DNA of 64,000 bases. It comes from Dillenia suffruticosa. Lineage: Eukaryota > Streptophyta > Magnoliopsida > Dilleniales > Dilleniaceae. Shown here one piece after another: positions 1 through 10,709 of this stretch (its first letter is position 1; the number at the start of each line of letters is the position of its first letter). Both the position numbers and the translations under genes were made by a program. Location: assembly GCA_033439265.1 (NCBI GenBank), contig JAVTVX010000002.1, forward strand, positions 1,622,001 to 1,686,000, written 5' to 3'. The notes under the pieces are model-generated. The model ran no database searches and was not told where the DNA came from. It was given only the letters and a program-made list of their open reading frames with translations.

Positions 1-220
1 CATTAGAAATCCCATTATGCGACTTATGCTGCATATTAGTCAAAGGTATACCCTAAGATTCACAAAAACAAAGATGTTCGGAAAGTTATCTTCTCCCACC
101 GGCTGTACAGATATTGACCCTGAGAAATGGTAGTATTTCTCATACACATAGCGTAGGCATTAAGGTGCATTGCAGTCTTGTTTTGCAAAAAACTATTGAC
201 ACATTGGTACTAATCTTTTT

Positions 221-322
221 GAGGACATTAGCAGAGATTTCACGATAAAGAGTCAGAGTGATACGAAGAATGAGGACCATTAGCAGAGATTTCATGATAA
301 AGAGTCGGAGTGATATGAAGAA
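221..322. repeat. Tandem duplication, about 50 bp, two copies
   Basis: Two adjacent near-identical units (221-269 and 272-322) share the string agcagagattt and end in a gaagaat block, differing at a few bases. A diverged relative of the second half recurs near 1563-1600. They sit in the repeat-filled stretch before the first visible CTL1 exon and are probably pieces of an old LTR-type element. Confidence 0.75.
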
Positions 323-339
323 TGCTTAAGGGTCTAAGA

Positions 340-351
340 TGGTATCAGAGC
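340..351 (+). other. Possible LTR-retrotransposon primer-binding site
   Basis: The 12 bases tggtatcagagc match the complement of the 3' end of plant initiator tRNA-Met, the usual primer-binding site of plant Copia-type LTR elements. No gag or pol reading frame follows and no intact LTR pair is visible. This would be a remnant or a short non-coding (TRIM-like) element. A 12-base match could also be chance. Confidence 0.4.
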
Positions 352-422
352 CGCCGATCTTGGTGGTCTTTCTATCATGATCTTGGTCGAGATTGATGAT
401 GTGGCAGATGATGACTTGGCAG

Positions 423-766
423 ACATCTGGTGTGGTATGGAAGCAATATAAGAATATAAAACCCTAGTGATCCATTTTTTCAACTAAACTATTACAATAG
501 GTTGGGTTCTGGATTCCTTTTATACCACTCAACATGAGTTAAAATGCCATCAAGATAGACTGAATTGACAACCTATACTTTAAGGCACAAGGGAACATCT
601 GGTGTGGTATGGAAGCAATATAAGGATATAAAACCATAGTGATCCATTTTTTCAACTAAACTATTACAATAGGTTGGGTTATGAATCCGTTTTATACCAC
701 TCAACATGAGTTAAAATGCCATCAAGATAGACTGAATTGACAACCAATACTTTAGGCACAAGGGAA
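423..766. repeat. Tandem duplication, 172 bp period, two copies
   Basis: Copy 1 (423-594) and copy 2 (595-766) are about 95% identical by eye, both starting acatctggtgtggtatgg. A diverged third piece, with the gga(a)gcaatataaggatataaa motif and the following aactaaact block, lies at about 1381-1440. Together with the primer-binding-like site this suggests a decayed LTR or TRIM element. The short ORFs here are not supported as genes. Confidence 0.85.
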
Positions 767-2083
767 TCAAGGATTCAGGAGTACGAAACAGAGGAAATGC
801 ACACATGGGTCTCCTTGAACAACGAAGTCTCAGGTAAAGAAAGAAAGAAAGGTAGAGTGGGCTTAGTTGCTCTGCTTGGATTGGGGTGGCTGTTCCTTGT
901 TGAGGCTTTGTCTCTACTTTTCTATGTAGAAAACTCATTATTACAAGTATGGAAAAATAAAAATGAAGAAAATCAAATATCTTAAAATCAAATCAGTTAC
1001 TAATTTATTCAAATACAAAATATTCTTTAATATCCTCCTCAAACGCAATGCGGTATGATAGAAACCATTTGAGTTTGAAAACTACAATAATCTTAAATGA
1101 ATCTACAAGTCTGTAAGCCAAGAAGAAAACCAAAAGATCCTCCTTTTAGACCTATAAAGAATGTAAAATAGGTCTGAAGACAGGACTAAAAGAAAAATGA
1201 GGTGAAAAGGCTTGAACTAAGGAAACCTGACCACAGGTATCGAGCAAACATTCCAATAGTAGATCTGACAAACATGCATGAAAATAAGGGAAAAATTGCA
1301 GAGAAGTTTGATAAGAGCAACAATATGAATATTATAATGGAAAGACCACTAAGATCGGTCTATACCATGTAGAGAATTTGAGTATGGAAACAATATAAGG
1401 ATATAAACCCTCATGATATATTGCTTGAACTAAACTGTTACAATAAATTGAGTTTTTACTCATTATTATAAGTACGGAAGTATAAAAATAAAGAAGTCAA
1501 TTATTCTTAAAATCAAATTAATTACTAATTTATTATGATATACAATATTTTCTAATACACGAAAAAGAGTCGGGAATGATATAAAGAATGCTTAAGGGTC
1601 CAAGATCCATTTTTTTGAACTAAAAGAGGAATACATGAATAAAGAAGGCTAGAGGAAGCAAGTCTTTTATTTCTTTATTTAAGTTTTCTTACGGAACTTG
1701 AATTTCAGGAGAGTCAATTACACTATATAAACTAGAAATAAGATGTGGCAACTTATTGGGAAAGGAAATTTCTCATGTCCAAACATTTAGTTAAGAGTCT
1801 TATGCAAATCCTGTCACTGGCTTTGAGTTTGGTAAAGGGTGAAATGATGGTAAAGTTTGAAAGGCAACTTGCATTTTACCTCCCATGCAATCAAAAAATC
1901 CCATACTATAATTCCAGCCAAGTCGTAGCATACGTTATAAGCCGGTTGACTTCATATTTCAGACATTATCTACTTTGCTATGGTCTAGCACGTTGGATTA
2001 TAATGTTTTGAATTTACTTCGTTATTGTATGTTGGTTTAGACAGAATCATGATACTTGGTCATTTTGTGTTCCTTGCTTTCAG

Positions 2084-5000
2084 CCGGATGGATTGGAGAT
2101 GATGCCATCACCCCCATCATTGGTGAACATGATCCCTACTATCATGTATATGGCAGGGTAGGTTGTCATCATTAGATTTTCTTTAGTTTTGGAATCATTC
2201 ATATTTCTTTTGTTATTCACGTAAGATTTTGCGCCCATCAGGAATTAAATCATATGCGTGCTGCTGCCATTCTTATGACCATTGTTATGGTTGTCTCCAT
2301 TCTCTCATCTATAGCAATTGTTCGGCGCATTCTAATGGCAACATCAGTACTCAAGGCAAGTAAATCAACAAATATGAAAGAACATTGAATATGATTTCAA
2401 ATCATGTTCAATAGATTACTCCTATGTTATTTATTTTGTTATGATGCTGTTATACTAAGAAACTTCAACTGAAGTGACATCATTAGGAGTATGAGTGCCA
2501 CTTTTTTGAATGTCAGAATCCTATATGCAATTGAAGCCACCTATAGATCTTAATTTTGAACTTTTGCTATGTTCAGATCTAAAGCTTTATCTATTCACAG
2601 TTTATTTAATTTTTGCTCCTGGTAAATGTGCATGCAGGTTGCTGCAAAGGTCATAGGAGAAGTCCGGGCACTCATAATATTTCCAATCATACCATATACT
2701 ATCCTGGCAGTGTTTTACATGTTCTGGCTGTCAGCTGCTCTCCATCTATTCAGTTCAGGCCAGGTCCTTAGAAATGACTGCAAATCCAACTGCTGTGCTT
2801 ATGATCTTGGGTTGAAACGTGTGACCTGTGACCAATGCTGTGGATATAGCATCCATTACACTCATCATATTGCAGCAGCCATCCTTTTTCACTTGTTTGG
2901 TTGCTATTGGGCCACACAGTTTTTTATAGCTTGTTCTGCAACTGTAATTGCTGGTTCTGTTGCTTCCTATTATTGGGCACATGGGGAAACATCAGTAAGT
3001 TGCTTTCTAGGTCTATGGTTCTGTCATGTTACTGTTGTTGACTGTTCTTTATTCTGTGGTTTGACAATCCTTTAGTAGGATGCAATTCGCCTACCCTCAC
3101 ATTAATGCACTGGATTATGTTGAATCAGTTGAACCAAGCAAGACAATTCAAAAGTTAGGGATGGTCACAAGGCTAAATATTGTTTTTTAAATACCTCGTG
3201 GTAACTTTGGCTGTGAGCACTTACTACTAATTTTCAACCATCTAACTTATGAATCAACGAATCCATCTATGATTTAATAACCAAGACTTATCTCCATTTT
3301 CACTATAATTCTGTTTCTTAATCCCCTCACTGTTATTTACTGCATTTACTTTTTGCATGCAGCCAGAGATTCCATTTCTACCTGTTCTCTCATCGATGAA
3401 GCGGCTTATGCGTTATAGCCTGGGATCTGTGGCCTTTGGCTCATTAGTTGTATCTTTTGTTGAGTCAATCCGCTTTTTGCTTGATTCAATTCGTTGGAAG
3501 CTGAAAGCTGCTAATATTGTTCCTGAAAGCTGGATTGGGAAGGTGGCATATCATTGTTCTAGGTCTTTCAGACAATGTATTGAGTGGATCATCAAATCTG
3601 TGAATCGCAATGCCTACATAATTGTAAGTTGCAAAGACTTATTTTTAGTGTCTCTGTTTGCATTTCTTAGTGCTTTGGCGGTGACTACTTTTCAATTAAA
3701 AGTATTACTTTTTCTTGCAGAAGCTGTTGATTAAATCCATTCTTTTCTGCTGCCTCCATTTGGCAGGCATTTTAAAGGGAGAAACTGTTATCCTATTTTC
3801 TTATCTATTCTTATTTCAGTGTTGGGAAGGGAGCTGGGGATTGTAAGTTTGTAATGAACAGGATTATTATGTTATTTTTTCCTTTCTCTGATGTAGTTTA
3901 ATATTATGCGTTTCCAAGTAGTTTGCTGGGAGTAAATGCTAACCACTCTTACATGCACTAAAGCTGGACATTTTGTGGTTCTATGGAACTTTTGCAGATT
4001 GCTATAACTGGTAAAAGCTTCTGTAAAGCTTCTGCAATGGCAACAGAGCTGATTATTAGTAACATCCTACGGATTGGGAAGGTGAATGTGATTGGAGATG
4101 TCATCCTCTTTCTTGGCAAGTTATGCATGAGCCTTTTTAGTGCTCTTTTTGCCTTCCTTATGTTAGATACACACAAGTACCGATCAGCCCATAACAAGAT
4201 CTCTTCTCCTTTCTTTCCTGTCCTGGTAAGGATTTGTTTACCTTAGTTTATTTATTGAAGCAGTATAGTTAGAATAATTTATCTCCTTCACAGATAAATA
4301 AGAAGTATTTATTCAAGCATACACTCAGAGATTATGTCCAAACTCCAGAGCAAAGGAAGTAGGATCCAGATCCACCGGCTAATCTATACAGAATAAATCA
4401 AAATAGGTATATACAAATAGAAGTGTATATCTAACTAATTCTCATATCAATAAAATTCAGAGAGGATAACAAAGTCAGTCTGACCAGTAGATTGATCTTG
4501 TGAGGTTACATGTTCCTCTTGCAACATTAAGATTCATTTCCTTGGAATTGGAAGAGGGATTTATCTCTAAATGGCATGTACTCGAGTTTTCACTTGGAGT
4601 GTGGATAGCCGCATGCTGATGATAGGGCCTGGGTCTATGTCTTCTTTTTTAGGATCACTTAACACAAATATTGATTAAAACATCAAAATCAAATATAAGT
4701 TACAATAAACTGACAAATACTGTACCTGCATCTTGTGGATTGCTATTGTATTGGACTAATATTTTATATATATTAGGGTGAAGCCCGTGTGTTGCTGTGG
4801 TAGAAGCCGATTAAAATTCTAGTGTAAATATATTTTGAATTTCATTATAATTTAAGAATAAAAAGCAATTCTGGTTTTAAACTTTATCAATAGCTGTAAA
4901 TATTATAAAAGTTATTAACAATATATTGAAGTATCAATAGATTTCTAGAGAATTATAAATAAATTGTGCATGTTAACTCTTTCTTAGACTCATTTTTCTT

Positions 5001-6004
5001 GTTAATTTCTTTTAATTTTGTCGTTGACACAATAATAATTACTAAAATTGCCTATATGATAAGGTCTACTCCCTATGGGTCCCACTTGTAGTCGAAGGAG
5101 AGCTTTTTATTTTTCTTATTTTGTAGTCTTGGCCTCTCCTGGAAGAAGAGCAAGAGATGTGGAGGAAATATATGTGAACACTCCGTTAAATAAGTTAGGT
5201 ATTTCATCTTAGGTTTATGGATAGGTACAAAACATGTTACCTTGTTATGGATGCTCTGTCTAATAAAATTGCAATCCAAAGATGCAGGTATGATAGGATT
5301 CATTTTATTCTCTTATATTTAATTTTCACACTTGGATTGATTTATAAGTACTGTGATCCAAGGGAAAAAGACTTTCACCATATAGCCTATCCCCCACTTT
5401 TTATCATCAGCTTGCGGCAAGCATGCGTTGATGCATAAGGGGACTTGCATGATCTCACAAGAGAATCATGAATCCTTGTTAGCTCCCTTAGCTGGTGGGT
5501 ATGTCTCTGTGTAAGTACTTGATATAAGGATCAACTAGGTTAATACTTTGCATGCGTATTTCATTTATCTTGGATAAATTTACTGGTTGGCCTATTTCAC
5601 AGGGTGTGCCAATCTACAGATTTGATTGATATACAGATGCATGCATTCCTTGAAAACCTACCATTGTGTTTGCATGCAAACATATATTTAGTAGTGGCAA
5701 ACATGAGCTTGAAGAACCAATTTTCTTGTTATAGTATGTGCAACAATGGAAGACTCTCCACCTCAAACATGACTCTTGGTTGTGAAAAATCGTGTAGTGA
5801 TGTTTACCTTTGGTACAGGTATGTTGGGCTCTTGGTTATGTTGTTGCCACACTCTTCTTCGCAGTGGTAGAGATGTCTATCGATACCATTATTCTTTCCT
5901 ATTGTCAGGATTCTGAAGAACACCAAGGGGCTGCCCAATATGCCCCGCCTCTTCTTATGGAGACCCTTAATGACCAAAACGACATGCAAAGACTTGCACA
6001 ATGA
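2084..6004 (+). CDS. CTL1: Choline transporter-like protein, CTL1/CHER1 type (5' part outside window)
   Basis: Exons: 2084-2157, 2242-2355, 2638-2994, 3363-3623, 3998-4225, 5819-6004. They join in phase into about 405 residues ending in TGA at 6002-6004. The first visible exon starts mid-codon and reads GWIGDDAITPIIGEHDPYYH, so the N-terminal part of the family (roughly 290 residues) lies upstream of the window. The rest is the multi-spanning CTL domain: hydrophobic segments in every exon, a Cys-rich loop (CCAYD, CDQCCGYS), the conserved GKSFCKASAMATELI stretch, and a C-terminal VVEMSIDTIILSYCQDSEE block. In Arabidopsis the homologue (CHER1, At3g15380) is a membrane protein of the trans-Golgi/plasma membrane, needed for sieve-plate and plasmodesma development and linked to choline transport and vesicle traffic. 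Intron 2 uses a GC donor. The last intron (4226-5818) is the longest. Family assignment is strong; the paralogue name rests on memory and on the neighbouring SDE5 gene. Confidence 0.93.
2356..2637 (+). other. GC-AG intron in CTL1
   Basis: The exon ends ctcaag and the intron begins gcaagt, the classic GC-donor consensus; the acceptor is gcatgcag. Only this junction gives the in-frame conserved VLK-VAAKVIGEV join. The GT four bases downstream (2360-2361) would shift the frame. Confidence 0.85.
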
Positions 6005-7215
6005 TCCTACAGGATATTGAGCCCTTTTTTTTTGCATTTCTTCACATGTTCCCTATAGAATTTTAGGGTTTTATAATGTTACTAAATTTTAGGCTTTGTG
6101 GTACTTAGCCTTTTTTTCCCCTTATTTCTTGTCCCCTGTTGCTGGGGCCGGTGCTGCACACTAATGTTGTACATAACTTTTCATCTAGAGTTTGGGACCC
6201 CCCAAAAATGGGCAACTGAGTGTAAGTTGCAAGGGAAGATTATGGAAACCATAATTTGGCTTGATAATGTAGGGTGTCCACCTCAACTGATTCAGATTCT
6301 CCGAGCCTGAAAGGGAAGTATGAAAGCAAAATTTTTGGTGATGTTTATGGGAAGCGGTTGTTGTGAAGTGGCTGTTGTTGTTACTGTGTCCACCAGAGGT
6401 TGTGTGGGTTGGCCACCTAAGGCATAGTTTTGGATTTGGTTCACATCGCTTGCTGTTATTTACTGGCCGGGGATTGTCCTGAATATCAAGTCGGCCTTAA
6501 TCGGGCCCAATAAGATAATATTGTTGGCCCATGTGGCCGATGGAAATTTCTAGGCCCGATGGACTATTACTCTAGGGCCACGTAGCCAGAAGGGATCAAA
6601 GTGGGCCGAGTTAGAGCCCATCAAGACCCAGCATGCCATATTGTTGGCCAGTGTTTGAGGCCCCTCAGGACACGATAAGCGAATGCCCCTAGCGTGAATT
6701 CTGTGAGCCTATATCGGGCCCAAACGAGCCCAACAAACCAAATTTTCTAGGCCCCACAGCCAACGGTTAGACCCAGCTGACCCGATAAAGCTATATTCTT
6801 AGTGTGAATCTCAAACGGGCCTGGACAACCTGCCACTTGAGTCGAGACAAATTCTCCTCACTACTTTAAAGTCGTTTATCACTAATTCGATTAAATAAAA
6901 ATTATAAGAAATAGAAATTTAATCAAGAGTTATAGTAATTGCACGATCTTGATCCAGGTGAGTGACACAAACAAAAATACTAGTTCTAACTAATGTTACA
7001 TGGGTCCATTGATAGCAAACTAGATCCTCTTAACCAAAATCTTGAGTTCAGGTCTTGACAATGGAAAATCTCTAGTTCAGGTCTTGATAATGAAAACGTT
7101 GGTGCGGGAAAGTCGGCCCACTTGATGAAGTGTATAGCATTACCTGATTGAGAACTCAAAATCAAAAAAAAGAAAGAGAGAAAAATAAATGTCAAAAGAA
7201 GATTGTCTTCACCAC
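6005..7215. other. CTL1 3' UTR and intergenic DNA
   Basis: The CTL1 3' UTR probably runs a few hundred bases from 6005. From about 6460 to 6840 the sequence is rich in ggcc/gggcc words (for example tcgggccca), then it becomes AT-rich. No conserved reading frame, RNA gene or clear element end was seen. Confidence 0.5.
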
Positions 7216-10200
7216 ATTTTTTTTTTGGCAGGAAGAGAAACAAACAACCCAAAACCCAACCCAAGGGACTACACACACCCACAGCGCACAGAACTACCTC
7301 TCACAAGCCTTCTAGCCTCTGTTCCGCACTTGTCTTCTCTCAGCAAGGAAATGATAGACTTAGGCGGCCTCTCCATGATGGACACCCCATTAGGAGTAGC
7401 TTTGTCCAATTTAGCTAAATGATAAGCACACTTGTTGGCTTCCCTGTACACATGCTTCACTTCCGCCACTCCAAGCTCCCTCAATAGCTATCTGCAGTCC
7501 ATCACAGCGTGCACAAGAGGATAAGACTCCTCAATCTTCTTCAGCATGTGAGTCAGAGCTAGGTTGTCCACTTCCACTTCAATCTCCGCAGGAACTTCGA
7601 GCTAAGCAATCAGGAGCCCTTCTCTTAAAGCCCAAACTTCCGCCGACAGCATATCAGTCTTCCTTATATTCAGGGTAAACCCCAATTCCCAATTTCCCTC
7701 TTCATTTCGCAGGATACCACCTCCACTAGCCATCCCAAAGTGGGAGTCAAATGCGCCATCTATGTTCAGCTTTAACTTTCCTGTATCAGGAGGGGTCCAC
7801 TTGACAATAATCATTTCTTTCTTGTTCTGACAAACCTCCTATCTGTGAGCTTCTTTCCACCTTTTGAAGAAGCAATTGATCATTTTCACCATGACCTCAA
7901 TTGGAGTCTTCACACTCTCCATAACTGTTCTACACCTTTTCCAAATGCACCAGATCATCGTCCCAAAAACTTTACTTTCTTGCAGAGGCTTAACTTTGAA
8001 CACACCCTGAATTCCTCTCCTAATCCATTCAGCAACATTATTATCCAAGAAGTCACTAACATCATCTACGCTCTGAATGATGCTGCGCCACATGTCCTTA
8101 GCTTCTCTACAATTTCTCAATACAAGGAGGACCGTTTCTTCCTCCTCATTGCAGACTTCGCACCTGTCTTGATCCGAGAGCCTCCTCTTCTTTCTCTCTA
8201 CGTTCGTCATGAGTCTCCCCCTCACCGCCAGCCAAATAAAGAACTTGACTTTCTCTGGGCAGTTAGCTCTCCAAATCCATTTCCATTTAGCCTGATCCTG
8301 TGTCTGAACATAATTACTACCTTGCAGTAGACAATAAGCACTTGAGACTGAGAACTCTCCATCCTTGGTAGCTAACCATCCCAGATGATCCTTCGCATCT
8401 TCTCTCCTAAGAAGTAAGACTCCTCTGATTTCTTCTATTTTTTCCTCACTGACTAGGTCCTTCAGCTCCTCAATCTTCCACTTTCCCTCCTCTGTGATGA
8501 AGTGGTTGACCTTCAACTCTCTACCATTTATGACCCGAGGATTTATAGCATGCTCACTTAAAAGGTCCTTCCCCACCCACTTGTCCTCCCAAAATTTTAT
8601 CTTCCTTCCATTCCCTACCCACCAAACCATGCCTCTCTTGATATACTCTCTGCTTTTCAGCATGCCTCTCCAAAGTGAGACCCCTATGCTTTGTTGCTAA
8701 GGTCTAAGAAACCCTTCCCCCTCAAGTACTTCTGCTCTATCACTTGGCACCAAAGAGCCTGGTCCTTCTTCTTGAGGCGCCGCCCCAACTTAGCTAACAT
8801 AGCTATATTGCTTTGCCTCATGTCTCGGATACCCAAACCTCCTGCCATCTTATGCTTGCAAACCACATCCCATCTTGCTAGATGAACCTTCCTGCTCCCC
8901 TCTCTACTTCCCCAAAGGAAGTCTCTATTGATCTTATCTAACTTCCTGCATGTATGATGGAGATCCAACCGGCTTGCATAGTGTATTAAGGAATGGTAGA
9001 AGTTACCGCCTGAATTAGAACTCTTCTTCCAGCATGGCTCAGCAACTTCTTACTCCAACCATTTAATTTATCTTTGACCTTCTCCACCAAATGGTTGTAG
9101 AAATCCTTACTTACTCTGTTGGATGGAATCCCAAGTACTTGCCTAGATCCTCTGTAGTAGTGAACTTACACATAGTAGTTAGGGAGCTTCTGAGAAACGT
9201 AGGCGTCCTTGGAGAGAACCACACCTTCGATTTTGTTTCATTTATACTGAGGCCACTTTCTGCTAAAAAGTCTTTAAGACATTCCCTCACTATGCTCAAA
9301 TTCAGTTGATCAGCTTCTATAAAAAGCATGAGGTCATCTGCAAAGAACAAATGAGAGAAAGCAAGACCATTACGGGAAAATCTGAAAGGATTCCAATCAC
9401 CTTTATTCACTTTGTCTTGGATAATATATGAGAGTCTCTCTATTACCAGAATAAAGAGATACGGGGTCAAGGGATCTCCTTGCTTAAGCCCCTTCCTAGT
9501 CCTCATTGGTGGCAACACCTCACCATTCCAAACTAAGGACATCTCAGAGTTTGTGACTGCAAACATGATAATTTTTACGAGAGGGATCGGGAGGTTAAAG
9601 TCTATAAGCACTTGTCCCATGTAATCTCAACTCACATTATCATAGGCTTTACTCAAATCAATCTTCATAATCATCCGGTGTTTCTTACTCTTTGACCTTC
9701 GCATCAAGTGAATTTTCTCCTGAGTGACTAGGACATTCTCCACTGTTCCTCTTCCCTATAAGAAGCTGTTCTGATGATGTCCAATGCACTTTTGAAGATG
9801 CGGCCTTAACCTCTGCACGATGAGCTTGGAAACAATCTTGTAAGCTGTGTTTAGGAGAGTGATGGGTCTATAGTCATTGATAGATACCGGGTTAGTTATC
9901 TTGGGAATTAGGATCATGCGGGTTTTAAGGAGGTCTGGGCAGCAATAGCCATTAGACAAAACTTAGTTGATGAACCTCTTGATATCCTCCTTTGTCACTT
10001 CCCAAAATTTTTGAAAAAAGATAGGCTGCATTTCATCTGATCCTGGAGCTTTCAAACCCCCCATTGAGAATACTGCTCTTTTTACTTCATCTTCCCTAGC
10101 AGGCTCAATCAGGTTACAGTGCTGGTCCGTGTGGATTTTCCTCACCCATCTCCTAAAATGCTCACTTGGAGGGGTAACCCACTTGCTTGCGAACATGTGG

Positions 10201-10421
10201 ACAAAATAATCAACCGTATGCTGCTTCAACTTGTCCTGATCCGTGCACCATTCACCCTCAATTTGCAATGCGGCTATCCTATTGGAGTTCCTTCTAACCT
10301 TAGTACATGCATGGAAGTACTTAGTGTTCTTATCTCCTATGGAACTGATCAAACTGCCAAAAATTTCTAAAAGCCCAATTTTGGCTATGGTTCTACTCCT
10401 TACGCCAAGCGAAACTTTGAA
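7216..10421 (-). mobile_element. Decayed 5'-truncated LINE (L1-type, with RNase H)
   Basis: Minus-strand fragments line up as the 3' half of a plant non-LTR retrotransposon. About 10420-9960 carries the linker before reverse transcriptase (GDKNTKYFH). About 9959-9111 carries reverse transcriptase, with NDYRPITLLN, KGLKQGDPLTP and the catalytic FADD at about 9333-9344. The zinc-finger-like zf-RVT region follows (8663-7839), then RNase H (7814-7269, with LNIDGAF). The frame is broken by in-frame stops (near 9622, 7836, 7600 and 7486) and by two frameshifts (between 9111 and 8968, and between 8684 and 8663). The endonuclease domain is absent. A T10 run at 7216-7225 may be the poly(A) tail read on the plus strand. 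It is a dead copy on the same strand as SDE5, directly downstream of it. The exact 5' end is uncertain because a SINE sits there. Confidence 0.92.
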
Positions 10422-10438
10422 ATGCATAAGCCATATTT

Positions 10439-10651
10439 TTTTTTTGTACCATGTCTTGGATACCGCCCGGTATTCGGGGTTTCGTCCCAACTAATCCGAA
10501 CCGATCGCTGTAGTGGCTCCTTTTGGAGGGTAAGTCTCCCAATGGAAAACATTCCATACACATGAGGGCCAGATATTTCCAACGAGAGTCGAATCTCGGT
10601 CATGTTTAAGGATACTTAACCCCACATCCAGTTGAACTAACCCACATTAGT
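10439..10651 (-). mobile_element. SINE with 17-bp target-site duplication
   Basis: About 213 bp on the minus strand ending in A10 (T run 10436-10445 on plus). It is flanked by direct repeats 10422-10438 and 10652-10668 (atgcataaRccatattt, one mismatch). From its 5' end (10651) it carries A-box-like gttagttcaactgg and B-box-like agattcgactctcg, as expected for a tRNA-derived pol III promoter. Its 3' part contains cggattagt and accgggcggtat. It landed between the LINE and the SDE5 stop codon, probably within the SDE5 3' UTR. Confidence 0.85.
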
Positions 10652-10709
10652 ATGCATAAACCATATTTGATGCACGCATAGGCCTCCTATCATTGTTTCT
10701 TGACAAAAC

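Noticed and set aside
1745-2011. Open frame upstream of the first visible CTL1 exon
   Set aside because: It has no resemblance to the CTL family, is not bounded by suitable splice sites in phase, and lies in repeat-rich intronic DNA.
2755-2982. Minus-strand frame over CTL1 exon 3
   Set aside because: It is antisense shadow of a conserved coding exon.
4755-4800. tatatattagggtgaagccc-type sequence in CTL1 intron 5, resembling ends of some plant MITE/Helitron elements
   Set aside because: Only one end was seen; there is no partner end or target-site duplication, so it cannot be called.
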